Below, one piece after another: positions 24,365-36,689 of a stretch of DNA of 64,000 nucleotides (positions are counted from its first letter, which is position 1; every line of letters begins with the position of its first letter). Origin of the DNA: Aldrovandia affinis. Lineage: Eukaryota; Chordata; Actinopteri; Notacanthiformes; Halosauridae. Both the position numbers and the translations under genes were made by a program. The notes below the pieces were generated by a model. The model made no database searches and was not told where the DNA came from. It worked only from the letters and a program-made list of their open reading frames with translations. Where the stretch lies: contig JAINUG010000026.1 in NCBI GenBank assembly GCA_029706075.1, positions 7,086,674 through 7,150,673 of the forward strand. Reading direction: 5' to 3'.

Positions 24365-24410
<46 letters not shown>
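24365..24410. repeat. (TG)n microsatellite
   Basis: Over 20 uninterrupted TG units. It produces spurious poly-His/Thr frames on the other strand. Confidence 0.95.
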
Positions 24411-24412
<2 letters not shown>

Positions 24413-24419
24413 GTAATGC

Positions 24420-25795
24420 ATGTGACATACATTTAAATAAATAAAACCTATATCAGCCTTAGTTCACATCTTGTACATTAAGGTTGCAAATACAAAAACT
24501 TAGAACAAAGGCCTTAGAATACTGTACCTCATGCATTTGCATCACAACGACACATGCATAGTTGCATGCACACACACACACACCACTAATGTCCACACCA
24601 CATTACAGCATTAGTCTTACTGCTAAGCTTAAGTAGCCTGCTATCATTATCATAAAAGGAATGTAGCCCTCTTTGATCTTGAGATGTCGTTAGTTAAGAA
24701 GCTGAAACTTGATAATCAAGAGCCCTCAATGTTCCATCCTGTCCAAAAATAGTTCTATCCTCTGTTATTTGAAAAAAAAGGAAAAAAGTAACTGCTTGCA
24801 TACAGATATCTATTACTATTAGGTAGAAGACAAAGAGTGCTAGCCTTTTCCTTTTTACTGCAACACCAGCACACTCCAACACTTCATTGCTGCATGTAAG
24901 CAGCTCTGGCAAGGATTTAACTGTGCGTCACTTCTAACTTCACACTCTTTTGCAGTTGATTAATACATCATAAAGGAAATCATTTGACATTCAAGCTTTG
25001 TGACCTTTGTTGGGGCTTATATCAAGAGGCATATGCATTGAACGAGGGGGGTTGGAGAGGGGGTAGGCTGTGCTGGGCTGGGCAGGGTGGGATTGGCCAA
25101 ATCTGTTCCCCAGAGGGCACAGGCCACAAAGCTAAACGTTTTTACTCAGGTGGGTACCCCAACCCCCATACATCTTTCGGAAGGGTTGGGGGGGTAAGGG
25201 GGTGCACATGTAACATGTGCAAGCTATTTACAGTCCTCTTCCAGCCTGAAGTCCCAGACTCAACCTGTTTCAGAAAAATGATTGGTCTGATATGTGGAGA
25301 CCTGCGCGTGTGTTCCCGGCGTCTTGGCTCTGAAAGAGCCAGGGGATCAAGTCAGTTATGATTAGGAAGAGAGGAAGGACAATAATCAATAAAACATTAA
25401 AAATACTAAAAAAACTCCAAGGGAATGCAGTGGTCTTGCGTTTCAGACATGCACTTCTAATTAAGACGTCTATGGCTTCAGGGGCTGGATAGGGAGTCGC
25501 AACAGGAGGCATTTGCAGTGATCTGAGAGGGCCCGGTTCAAAGCGCATCTCTAGTGTAAAACTATGGGCTGTTGTGGTTTCCAATTACCCTCTGTGCGGA
25601 TGATATAGTAGAAAGATAAGAAATACATTTACCACAAACACACGTATGGACGCTCATATACAAACACACATACAGTCATTCATACTTACCCAAAATACCT
25701 AGACATCAGAAAATCTGGGGGCCTAAACTGGGGGCCTCCTAAGAATCCCTTTCTTTCCCCACTCCACCCCTGACGTGGCAGGACAAGAAGCAACC
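24420..25795. other. Unique non-coding sequence
   Basis: No gene is recognised. G-rich runs occur at 25048-25200. Confidence 0.4.
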
Positions 25796-25798
25796 TAA

Positions 25799-26631
25799 AG
25801 GCGGAATTATGTTTCTGTGATGATACACATAAACGTCTTTGCGTAGCTACGCAGAGAAGGGGTTTATGGGTAACCGCAGAGGCTCGCAGAGGAGCTGATG
25901 TGCACACCTCCAAAATTTCAACAACACGCTGCACGTAGCCGTGGTCATGTGTGTCAAACACTGATTGATTGAGCAGGGAAGTAGCCTGCTAGCTAGCTAA
26001 CTGTAGCTCAGTTGTAACATCGCCAGCTAGCTGAAATGCTAACATTACAGCTACAGCAACATAGCTATGTATCGGATGTAATGTTGACTATATGACTATC
26101 TACTATATGACTGGAGATGGCTTATTGTTAGCCACGAAAACCACGTATAATCACATCTTAACCAATCAATACCAACAACCCTTTACCACACAACCATATA
26201 TTAAGCTCATGGCCAACTTCCACCAACACCGTTGCTTCAATGTAACCTGTGGCGGATGTATTTCTTTCTAAGGTCAGAAGAGTGGTGATGTCAAAGTACA
26301 AGTACGTTTCAAATGTAACAGATTTGAAGCGCTCTGCATACTTGCACTCTCGGTAGAGCATTCTTTTGAGTGTACTTGGAAGTGCGTTAACTGGAGAACG
26401 CATGACGCAAGTATGCAATTTGGGACACAGCCACAGCCTTTGTTTACACTGGTGGTGAAAACAAATTTCCTTTTCTGGGTTTCTTCTTCGTTTTCTGTAA
26501 ATCTTTTAGTTTAGTAAATGTGACACTGCCCCCTAGTGCACGCGTTACGTGCAAGTATGTTGGCAAACACCTATGCGTATGATACGCATACATAATCGCA
26601 GATTCACAGACGTAGAAGCATAATTAAGCCT
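25799..26631. mobile_element. PIF/Harbinger-like non-autonomous transposon
   Basis: Imperfect terminal inverted repeats: left AAGGCGGAATTATGTTTCTG, right the complement of AAGGCTTAATTATGCTTCTA. Each is followed inward by GCGT/ACGC-rich sub-terminal motifs (TTTGCGTAGCTACGC on the left, CCTATGCGTATGATACGCAT on the right). Flanking trinucleotides are of TWA type (TAA left, TTA right; one mismatch). The interior (about 25980-26450) has no transposase. Assignment to Harbinger rests on terminal resemblance. Confidence 0.55.
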
Positions 26632-26639
26632 TTACTCTG

Positions 26640-27980
26640 AGCGATAGAGAAACTTTGGAGCCTCCTCCTCTGCCACCACCCCAAATCTCCAGCACCCCCC
26701 TCCGGCGCAGTTCAGATAAGAAAGTTCTCAGGCCAGCACCACCCGCTGCCTCCCTTGATGCCACTATCATTACCATCGTTTTATTCTGGTTTGGTCTACC
26801 CAGCGGGCCACTGACAATCCCTGTGAAGAAGACACTCCATCTCTGTCAGCCCAACCCCATCATCTGATTTATGTTGGACACGACAGGAGCAGGCCTCAGG
26901 TGGGGGAGGAACAATGAGCTATCCTCAAAGGTGGGGGGGAAGGGGGACTGCTTTATCTCTCCCCACAACATTCTGGAAGGGGGGGGAGTGCAGTTTTTCC
27001 TCTCCTTGGGCCAGGAATGACACTTATAGATGGGTCGTGGCATGTTATTAATAGCTTCAATTTGTCAAAAACGCCCATAATGAAGTTTGTCACGATTGAG
27101 GGTTCTGTTGGGGGGGCGATGGTGCGCAAGTGCTCCTGTTGAAAATGAGTCCTATCCAGGGTCAGCCCAGTGCCTCATGAAATGCGTTATTTGATCTGTG
27201 TTTGTTTGTAAAATCATGATCGAAGATCGTGAGTCTGCTAGTCAGCTGTTTGTTGGCACAATCGATTTGCACGATCCATCCAATTGTTCATTTGCAATTA
27301 AAAAAATAATTTGCAAGATTCTTTGTTGGCATGTATCACAAAATGTGCTATATTATATTCAGTATGCCTTTTATTTATTTTTTATATACAGTAATTGGTC
27401 ATATAACTTGTGCATATGGATAGGGAATCTGTGATCATCCTAGCCCTCTTCCACAGCAATGCATAGTGGTCTTTCTCAATAATTTCACTTCAGTTTCAAA
27501 TGGTTTAATTTGTGAAACTAATGTCACAGAAAATGGTGAACTTCTTGGTGGATAGACACATTATCATTGTTAGGTTGCTGGGGCATTAGAGGCACGGTTT
27601 ATGCAGCGCTAGTGATAATTCCCCAGGGCATTCTTCCTCTGCTTTTATAGTATAGATCTGCCTGTTTCCAAGGACTGATTTGTCAGAAGGAACATTGTCA
27701 CGGTCACAACCACCCAAGTGAAGCTCTGTTACCAGTTGAGCAGTTTAGACTTGGTGGGAAAGGTAGGTGCCAGACTGTTCTACAAGACCTCCAGGACCAT
27801 TAAGATGGTTAGCACTGCAGTCTCCCATAAACTGCAATTGTTTAACCGCAATATGGCAGGCTAATTCTGTTACAGCAAATGCCTCTGCAGAAACATCTGC
27901 TAGGTTTACAGAAAATATTAATACAATTAAACATCAGTGTGAATGAACGAGAGGGAATGCATGCCTGGTCATCTAGGTAT
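26640..27980. other. Unique non-coding sequence
   Basis: C/G-rich homopolymer-like runs at 26660-26700 and 26920-26990, otherwise AT-rich. No gene is seen. Confidence 0.4.
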
Positions 27981-27983
27981 ATA

Positions 27984-28565
27984 CAGGTAACTGCCAAAAT
28001 AAATTAAACACTGGAGTAAATGAAGTGAATAATATAAGGTATCTTGAAAGCAGGTGCTGCCACACAGGTGTGGTTCCTGAGTTAATTAAGCAATCAACAT
28101 CCGATCCTGCATCAAAGTCATGCATTAAAATTCAGGGTAGGCCCAGTTTGGCTATCATGGCTAGAAGAGATCTTAGTGACTTTCAAGAGGGGTGATTGTT
28201 GGGGCATATTTATCAGGTGCTTCAGTGACAAAGACTGCTCAACTTACTGATGTTTCACAAGGAACAGTGGCTAAGGTGATGTTGGCATGGACGTCTGAGG
28301 GAAAGACATCATCACCTAGGGGCAACTGTGGTGGAAAGTGCATACTCTTTGATCATGATGTTCGTGCATTGGTTCGATATGCAAGGCAAAACAGACAAGC
28401 AATTCTGTATCAGTTCACTACAACTATCAATCTAGGGTGTGAGTACACAGTTTAATCAAGAACAGTCCATTGAGGACACAGAGATTGATACACCTTTATT
28501 CCACCTAAAAATACTCAATTCTGAGTAAAGTGGTGCAAAGGACACAAAGGAAACAGCCGAAAGTT
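27984..28565 (+). pseudogene. Tc1-like element, 5' half with transposase N-terminus
   Basis: Starts CAGGTAACTGCCAAAATAAA after a TA at 27982-27983, the same terminus as the element at 12438-16780. Transposase coding opens at ATG 28158 (MARRDLSDFQEG) and breaks at a stop near 28194. It continues at 28195-28455 in another frame with a helix-turn-helix part (GASVTKTAQLTDVSQGTVAKV). The rest is truncated and no right terminus is present. Confidence 0.8.
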
Positions 28566-28648
28566 TGGGCTTATTTACTTATTATTTGTTATTTAATTTT
28601 TTTATCTCTCCTGTCCTCCCCAATTTTTGAACTCACCAGCCGCCAATG

Positions 28649-28649
28649 A

Positions 28650-28681
<32 letters not shown>
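28649..28681. repeat. (CATA)n microsatellite
   Basis: About eight ACAT/CATA units adjoining the 5S-derived SINE. Confidence 0.95.
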
Positions 28682-28682
<1 letters not shown>

Positions 28683-28689
28683 GAGTGTG

Positions 28690-29000
28690 TATACACATGA
28701 AATATCAGATACTCAGCTCTTTGGCACAAGAGGGCTAAGGGAGGCTGGGCTTGGTAATTTCTTAGATGGGAGACATCCTTGTGAAGTCAAGTCCCAGACT
28801 AGTGTACTGTACTAGTGGAGATCCTGTGTAGTAGGAGGCGCTGTTATTCAGATGGACATGTTAAAGCAAGGATCTTAAAGGATCCCATGCCACTTGTTGA
28901 AAGAGTAGGAGTGTTAACCCTAGTCACCCCGCCCTGATCCCACATACATCAAAAAGAGAATTGAGTCCTCTACTGACCTTCCTGGTATAAATAATGGTTA
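28690..29000 (+). mobile_element. 5S-rRNA-derived SINE (SINE3-like), decayed
   Basis: 28715-28790 resembles the 3' half of 5S rRNA, the internal-promoter end: GGGCTAAGGGAGGCTGGGCT and TTAGATGGGAGACATCCT. The following body matches a teleost 5S-SINE layout from memory: GGAGGCGCTGTTATTCAGAT, AAAGGATCCCATG and GAAAGAGTAGGAGTGTTAAC. It ends in an AATAAATAAATC tail. It is not a functional 5S gene, because the 5' half of 5S rRNA is absent and the rest is diverged. Confidence 0.7.
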
Positions 29001-29009
29001 AATAAATAA

Positions 29010-30943
29010 ATCAACAAATCAATAAATACAATAAGAGTGATGAATGCAAATGTAGACTTCTAAAGTCTATGGATACACAGAATTTGAACATTCCATGGGG
29101 ATTATATTCCAGTGAACCCCCCAGAAAAAAACAAGAAATCTGAAATTGTGTGTAATTCGGAGTAAAAAAATCTTCATTCACGTTTCAGCAACTCCATTCA
29201 CTTTCAGGTGGGGAAATTAATTGAGTGACATTATTAATGACCTCAGTTACAGTTCTTAGGCTGTCCTTTTAAAAAATTGACGAGAAAGAATATAACCTTG
29301 GATTTGTCCTTCTTTTTGTTATTATTTAGCAAACATTGAAATACTGATACAACTAATTTATTAAAGATCTGATCGTTAAATATTCCAATAATCAAAAAGT
29401 TGGTCTCATCCCTTTCACCAATGTTTACTTTATATCCAAAGGATATGAGATGGAGTGTAATGTCCTGGGCTGTTCTGCTCCATGAGGCATGGTACCACCT
29501 GCCACTGATCCAAAACCATCAGTGATGGATCTCTCAAAAATTCTCTTCCCATTATGCTGGATGAAATTGACTTTTTTAAAAACCCTCAGTTATCCTAATA
29601 GCCACAAGGCTCCATGTGGCAAATCTATCCCTTTAGCTCTCCGTTTATCCCCGCGCATTAGTCACAAGACCGCCACACGATTCACATGATAAAGCATTTA
29701 TGGGCCTTATTAATCAGAACACAACTCAAAAAGGACTCATTGTGTGTTATGTCAGCCAGTTACAAATGAGCATGTAATGTGACATTCTCTGACGAATGAA
29801 AAAAAAAATTCTGGTAAATTTGAGATGACATGACCATTTCTGCAAGTAACCTCGATAATGTGTTGCGGACTGATGTTAACCAAAGATTCAGGGAATTCGG
29901 AGCAGTGGGACCGAGAAAGGCTTCCGGCAACTTAGCTCAGGGCAGTCAGACTGAAGCCAATCAGAGAGTAGTATCAGGGGAACGAGATCGTGCCCTGACC
30001 TCCACCATTCACTGAAGCCCTGCAGCCATGGTAACAGTAGGCCATTGGACCACCAGGTCAAAGAGATAGCCCCCTCTGTATGAGGCCCAGATTCTGAAAC
30101 TGCCCCACTTTCCCATCCCCCCAGCATAACACCAACGCTCACAGGGACCCAGGAGCCATTATAATGGGAGAAATATGTTTATTACCCCCTCATGCCCACC
30201 CACTCCCCCCACCACCACCAAACCATTCAAGGTTGCACTTGCTATTCTGTTACACCTGAACACCTCTCACACTATTCATTTGTATAATCTTCATTGGCCA
30301 AATGACTTCCTGCCCAGTGCCTGTGAATGCCACCCATCCTTCCCCACACCTCCATAATATTCGGTTATCTGTGTGGATTCCGCAATGAGAGAGGAGCCTA
30401 AGGAAACTTGGAAGTAGCTATTCCATTAAAACAGAAGCCGCTGTGGGCAAACAGATGTAAACATCACCTTTCTAATCCCTGCAGTAAAACATGTGCACAA
30501 ACACACTAAGTCCCTCAACCACCCTGTCGCCGTTACTCACGCACAATGGCATTCACAGAATCAAAACAACTATATATATTAATGTTAAATCCCTTCATAA
30601 TAAATGACAGAGAAAGACATGCAAATTGGTCAACTTATTGCACAATATCTCCGGCTTTGGCGCGCGATCGCTGACAGCAGACTTGGTATTCATGCCTACC
30701 GCTCCTGTGCTATCAAAAGTGCAATTGGGCTTTTAATCAGCGCAAAGCTGGAGAAGTAAATAGAGAGAATACGACCATTCGTAATCGTTAGATCAAAACC
30801 AAGGGCAATTTGTCTCTTTTGCACTCTTTTCTTTCTTCTGTTCTGCTCTCTTACCTTCTCCTTACCCTATCCAGCTCAAAAACGTGTCAAACAATCAAAT
30901 AGTTAAAATAATGAGCCCACAGGCTCATTCACATGAGACCAAA
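29010..30943. other. Unique non-coding sequence
   Basis: No gene is seen. 30640-30760 (around GGCGCGCGATCGCTGACAGC) is compositionally distinct and low in repeats, and is a good candidate for a conserved non-coding element. C-rich tracts occur near 30180-30230. Confidence 0.4.
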
Positions 30944-30947
30944 ATAC

Positions 30948-31377
30948 TGTGGCATCCCAAGGGGTAGCTCGGGGAAATGACTGCCTGCCCATTTTAAATT
31001 GTGTGGTTGACAAGAGCCAGAGAAACTACAGCTCCCAGCAACCTCCCCACCTGGCCACCAGCTGAAGCAAATGAAGCAATTGGGACTGCTGGCAGCTGAA
31101 ACCAGTATTGGACTGAATAAAAGGACTAATTGTGCCGCATTGAAGGGGAGAGTGGAGAGAGCAGTTGCAGGGTTTGGAGGGTTTGGAGGGTTTGGAGGGT
31201 TTGGAGGGTTTGGAGGGTTTGGAGTTTGGAGAAAGATTCTTTAAATTGTAAAATTATTTAGAAAATGGTTATTCAAATTATCATTTTGTTTGTATTCCTG
31301 CCTCCTCTGCATTTAATCGCTTGCCTACGCCCTCTGAAAAGATCCTTGTGTATCACCCGACACCCAGTGACACTACA
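30948..31377 (+). mobile_element. Solo LTR, 430 bp, with 4-bp target duplication
   Basis: Begins TGTGGCATCCC and ends GTGACACTACA, flanked by ATAC at 30944-30947 and 31378-31381. The ends match the LTRs at 41122-41757 and the solo LTR at 46337-46631, especially the U5-like TTGCCTACGCCCTCTGAA segment (31320-31338). It contains a 9-bp tandem repeat (GGTTTGGAG, about six copies, 31170-31228). Confidence 0.85.
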
Positions 31378-31554
31378 ATACATATTATTGTATTTAGGTC
31401 CCATGTGAATACTGAATACAGAATGAATGTGCATAGCAGTGCACATATACTGCTTCTGGGTGATGAGTCGGAAAACGGGCTTGCACTCTATAAAATATGA
31501 GAGAAATCTAATAAGTAAAATTATATCAAAACATTTTTTTTCTCAAAAACACGT

Positions 31555-32095
31555 GTTGCAATTATTGACACCCTTAGATATTATTACGAACAAAATCTAA
31601 ATGAAGTACAGTATATTCCAATTTATATTTTATGTGTTCTAAGTTCACCTGAGTCTTTAGGAACTCTTAAGTGGTCATCCATGACCTATTTCACTCGGGT
31701 ATAAATATGAGGTGACACACAGGTCAAACTACCTTAATCATCCATCAACATGGGGAAGATCAGAGAATACACAAATGAAATAAAACAAAAGGATGTTGAC
31801 CGTCATAAATCAGGCAATGGCTATAAAAAAATAGCTACATGCCTGGAAATACCCATATCCACTATTAGGGCAATAATTAAGAAGTTTAAAACAACTGGAG
31901 CAGTGATGAACCTGCCTGGAAGAGGACGGAAGTGTATTTCTCCCCCACACACAGTGAGGAGGATGATTCGAGAGGCAAGAATTTCTCCAAGGATCAAAGT
32001 TGGAGAATTGCAGAAGTCGGTTGCATCTTGGGGTCACGAAGTCTCCAAAACTACAATTAGACACTGCCTCCATTCTAAAAAGCTATTATATTGTA
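31555..32095 (+). pseudogene. Tc1-like 5' end with intact transposase N-terminus
   Basis: Terminal-repeat-like sequence (AATTATTGACACCCTTAGAT, 31559-31579) precedes an ATG at 31750. The frame encodes the bipartite DNA-binding region: MGKIREYTNEIKQKDVDRHK, the first helix-turn-helix GNGYKKIATCLEIPISTIRA, the GRGRK hook (GRGRKCISPPHTVRR) and the second domain up to TTIRHCLHSKK. At about 32083 it runs into unrelated AT-rich sequence and stops at 32112. No catalytic domain remains. Confidence 0.8.
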
Positions 32096-32119
32096 TTGTT
32101 GTGTATCAGTAAATGGCTC

Positions 32120-35100
32120 ATAAGCTATGAAATAAAAGTTATCAACACAAAAAATAAAAAACATTTTGGACCAAAAATTATTCTGTTTACACTGTGTTGT
32201 CAAAAAGAATTATCTGGACACATTAGGGGTGGGAGTACACATCTACATACACATCACAAACAAAAGAATGTTATCTTCCAGTGTTTACTGTGCTGCAAAC
32301 TGGATAGCTAGCAGTTAACACTGTTGTGAATGTAGCAAGAAGCAGAGCTGCAAACATTATTAGTCCCTCAGCCATACTGTAATTATCTGGCCAATTTATA
32401 GAGTCAATACACTGTTATTGTAACCTTGTGTTGTTCCCCTTATATCACTGTTATTGTGAACATGAGCCCACTCCCTCTCACACACACATAACCGAACAAT
32501 GGATTTAGATGAGGGTTATGAGATCAAGAAGTGGACTTGTAGATTTGTCGTTTTGAATCCCAGGTAGGCTGTTAAGCAAGCTATTTAACCTGAAATATCT
32601 TACCTGAGAAGTAAGATAATAGTTTTCACTTTACATGGAGAAAGTATTCTATGTAAATTAATATTCCATCAACTCCAAGCACAACCGTATGATTTGACTA
32701 TAATGACAATATGCAAAAGACATAGACATAAAGACAATGTAAAACAATATCTTAGTGAGCTGACGAGCTGATGGGTTGGCGGGGCATGGCCCATACTGAT
32801 ACAGCACCAAGAAAATTGTGCTGCATAGGTATGGGGCATTCCACAGAAGTAACTACAATGGCCACAAGCTCTCAGTCCTTACAAACATTAACTTCTGTAC
32901 CCTCTGACCTCATGTAAACACAGAATTCATACAAAATGTACACTGCCATACAATAAATCCCCAAACTTGGGTTATTTTGTGTTTCTCCCTTATTGCCTTC
33001 TTCAGCTTTTTCCTCTTTTTCTGCTACTCCTTCTTCTTAATTGTCCTGCCACATGCATCATCAGAAATGCTCCAAGCCTACCAATTATTAATTCACTATG
33101 AATACAAAAAAGCATTGAGGTGTATTAGCTAGCTAATGTTACTTACTGTAGCTGGTTTGCAATATTAGCTAGCTAATATGTTCTACCGAATATAAATGAG
33201 GACCATCAACTCAATTGCTTAACAAATTTGCCTATCACAAAGGCTTGTGAAGCCACTCAGGTCCCATCATCCATTGTTTCAACTCCAAACTATCTGTCAG
33301 ACTATACCTTAAATCTATAATATTTCCCCTAACATAAACCATCAAGTAATGTAAATAACGTTACATATATTAGTTAGCTAATACTGGCTAACTGCTATGT
33401 CAAAAAATTATCAAAAATTTCATATGAAAACTCATTGCTGCCAATTCTATGGTTCCTTGGCTTCAGCAGTATGTTAATAACATGAAGTACAGTCACTCTT
33501 TGCTTGCATGTCACTGTGCATTCTACCTATCTAGAAACTAGTAAGATATAAACAGATGTTTGATATCTAGCTAACTGTTAGCTAGCTAGCTTTATAGGGC
33601 AGCTCATTTAAATTTACCATTAACATATTGACTTATATTTGTTAGTAGAAATTCATCAAAAACATCCACCTTCAACAAAACTTTTTTGTGTAGCCTATAC
33701 GACCATCGATATTTTCAGATTCAGAATATGGAGTGAAAACAAAATCCTCCATCCTGAACTTTCTTGCTGTAGAAATCTTGAGATTCTCTTGTTAGAAAAT
33801 AGTTAATGACTAGCAATAACATATTACATACTTACAGTAAGGTTTGAGCAAATGAATACAACTATTGAGCTACTAACTCAATTTGTTTAAAACCAAAAAT
33901 CAGCATAGGTTATAAATCCGCTGTTAGTTCTCTACCTAGTAACCACACATACCTCACTGAGATGTCAATATGATCTCTGCCAATTCATATGGAATATGTA
34001 TTTAGCATTTGCTCATTGGCAATACATCTCCAGGATGTCAGAATTATACGGTTGATAGACACCTAGCAGCTCTATTTGTGACATTTATGAATCAGGTACG
34101 CTGTACATCCGCTTTACACTCGATTATACAGCAAACATGCATCAACCCAGAAAATCCCAGATTCAGTCCTTCAATGCTCCCACCTAGATAGCTCGCTCAA
34201 AATAATGACAGATAATATTTGTAATCAAATCCATTTATTAAAAACGTCTTGCATGTAATGATAATAGTAATAATAACAACAATAATAAACAATAGACTCA
34301 ACAATAGACTAATAATCATATAATGATATGATACTGTACTGTATAACTACATAAACATGAATCATAATAACAATATGGTTAATAATATGCCTAATAATTT
34401 TGCTATGCCCTTCCTAGAGCCAACCGTCAGAAGTTTTGCATGTGTTTTTGTGCCTCAGCCTCAGTGGGAGCCAGCAGGATTCCTTATTGCTGCAGCTGCA
34501 TGTTGAAAATACAATTCTTCTTTTAGAAAGTTTATCATAAATTATTTTCATGCCATTAGGAGAATCACAATAGCTACAGTTAGCTATACGTAATCTATCC
34601 AGGGCTTGAAATTAACGTTTTCATGCACCAGTCACTGTAATTTCAGGGCCATCTCCAGTGAGCTATCTCATATGTGCACACTGGAGATTTTTCTTTGATT
34701 TTCGTTAATGTTAGGCAAGTTCAAGCAACAATAATAATGTATCTTAAATAGTTAAAGCAAGGAGAACACCCGACATAAATTGTTCACAAATTCAGCTTTG
34801 CAAGACAATGTTAGCCTTGGAGCTCCTACCCACTTAATAGCTTAATATTGCAATGCAACGGTCTGCTAGCATCTGAGGAGATGAAGTAATGTAGCCTAGG
34901 CTATGAATATTTGATATAATTTAATATATTTCATATTAACATTAATTCTACACATAAAACAGCTATAAATAATGGTACAGGGAAATCTGACAAGGGGACT
35001 GTAAGACAAATGAACCAATTATGCCCAGTGACCAATAGCTAGCTAAGCTAATGTTAGCTAAGTTGGTGAAAATAGCTATAGCTAACGTAAGTGCTGCCAA

Positions 35101-35270
35101 TGAAATAACATGGGTAATTGGCAAAATACCATATATACCATATACCTAACCTTTTTTAAACACATAATGCGTGCTTTTCACTCATGTAATAGCAATTAGC
35201 TACATTAGCTATTTTAGCTCACTAATTTAATGAATTAGTTATCTAGGCTTTACCCATTTTACTTACTTGA
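32120..35270. other. AT-rich non-coding stretch with TAGCTA-rich blocks
   Basis: No gene or full element is recognised. Repeated GCTAGCTAA/TTAGCTAGC words cluster at 33125-33185, 33565-33590 and 35035-35090, a pattern common in fish intergenic DNA. Confidence 0.4.
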
Positions 35271-35274
35271 AAAC

Positions 35275-36250
35275 ATTGAAGGTGATGATGTGAGGTACGG
35301 GATAAGGACCCAGACGCAGACCAGGATCAGGCAGAAAGGGATGTTTAATTCAGGCAAGGATCAAAACCAGTAGACAGAGTAGCGAAGACACAAAATCGAA
35401 ATCCAGAGAGTAGTCAATAAACAATCCAAAAAGTCAAAACCAAGAAATAAGAATAGGCAAACAAAACAGAATCGGCAGGCAAACTCGAAGTGAAAACAGA
35501 AGGGGTGTCTCGGGAAAATGCAACAGACTCTGGCTTACTGACAATCGGCACAGGGAATGATGATCAACATTCTGACAAAGAGTGAACATAAACACGGAAC
35601 TTATATACAAGCAGGGAAGGGAAACACAATAGGAATCAGGTGTGACTGGGAGGAGAGAAGGGCAGGAACACAGGTGAAAATTATGGGATTCGCTAATACA
35701 ATAACGAGGGGAAATGAAAGACACGGACTGGGAATCACACAGACACATAGAAATATACGACCTGGAAGAGCAGGCAGACACGTGCACAGTTCGAAGGGGA
35801 GGAACGCATAGAGAGAATGTGCGTGCAAATGAAACGAAACGTGAGAAGCGTACAGGGATAGGACAACGAGAGAGAGAATGATAGCGATAGATAGAAGTGT
35901 GAGATAATTAGTAATCAGTAATGTTAGTAACTTAATCTAAATCCCTAATGTTAGTAGATTAGTAGGTTAGTACTATATACATCTAACTAATATATACAAA
36001 GTGTTACAGGAAGAAAGAAGGAAGTAAAACGAGATAAGAAACTAAGACAGAAAAACCGAAAAGTAGAATTTCCCGAAGTGCATGACAAAGACAAGGAGTG
36101 GATCTCGAACAACAAGGCACAATGACAGACGGGGAACAGAACGTGAATGAAACGTGAATGATGAATGATAAATAAACAAAGTACAAAAACAAACCGAACA
36201 GAACTAGCAAAACATAACAGATGAAAAACAGAATGAGAAGTAGCATTTCC
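35275..36250 (-). repeat. Unclassified retroelement-like repeat
   Basis: Purine-rich plus strand starting near GGATAAGGACCCAGACGCAG, with AGGAACACAGGTGAAAAT at 35667-35684. Opening and later words resemble 63475-64000 (GGACCCAAATGCAGACAC, AGGAACACAGGGGAAA). It is probably an antisense LTR or internal retroelement part. No ORF supports this directly. Confidence 0.35.
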
Positions 36251-36274
36251 CTAATCAAATTGATGTTACACTTT

Positions 36275-36332
36275 GTTGTACGTCGCTCTGGATAAGAGCG
36301 TCTGCCAAATGCCAGTAATGTAATGTAATGTT
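36275..36332 (+). repeat. L2-type 3' tail fragment
   Basis: GTCGCTCTGGATAAGAGCGT followed by CTGCCAAATGCC and (TAATG)n. It contains the perfect stem CGCTCT-GGATA-AGAGCG. Confidence 0.8.
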
Positions 36333-36689
36333 GCCCCAATGTAGTGGCAACGAATCAATTTCCGTGCAGCATGAAGATGTTCAGATGCCCTATATATACG
36401 TAAGGACATGCATTTTTACCACCTCTGTCGGGAACCTGCAGTTCTGTCCTCCAACACCAAGAGGTTGATGGATGACATTCTAAAGCTACTTGTTAAGCAA
36501 TCTACACATTACGATCTCTAGTAATCATTCAGTTACCACAACTGAGGTGAGTATTGCAGTATAGTATACTAGACTTCTGTAGGACATGTCATGCCAAATC
36601 AAAGAAACTGATATGTTGAAATGAGTGGGCAGATACAGTATATACATAATCCAAAACTTAAAGATTGAGGTGTGCATTTTACTGTGTAG

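Noticed and set aside
28715..28790. Possible 5S rRNA gene
   Set aside because: Only the 3' half is recognisable and it leads into a SINE body.
31170..31228. CRISPR-like tandem array
   Set aside because: It is a pure 9-bp tandem repeat without spacers, inside a solo LTR; the host is a eukaryote.
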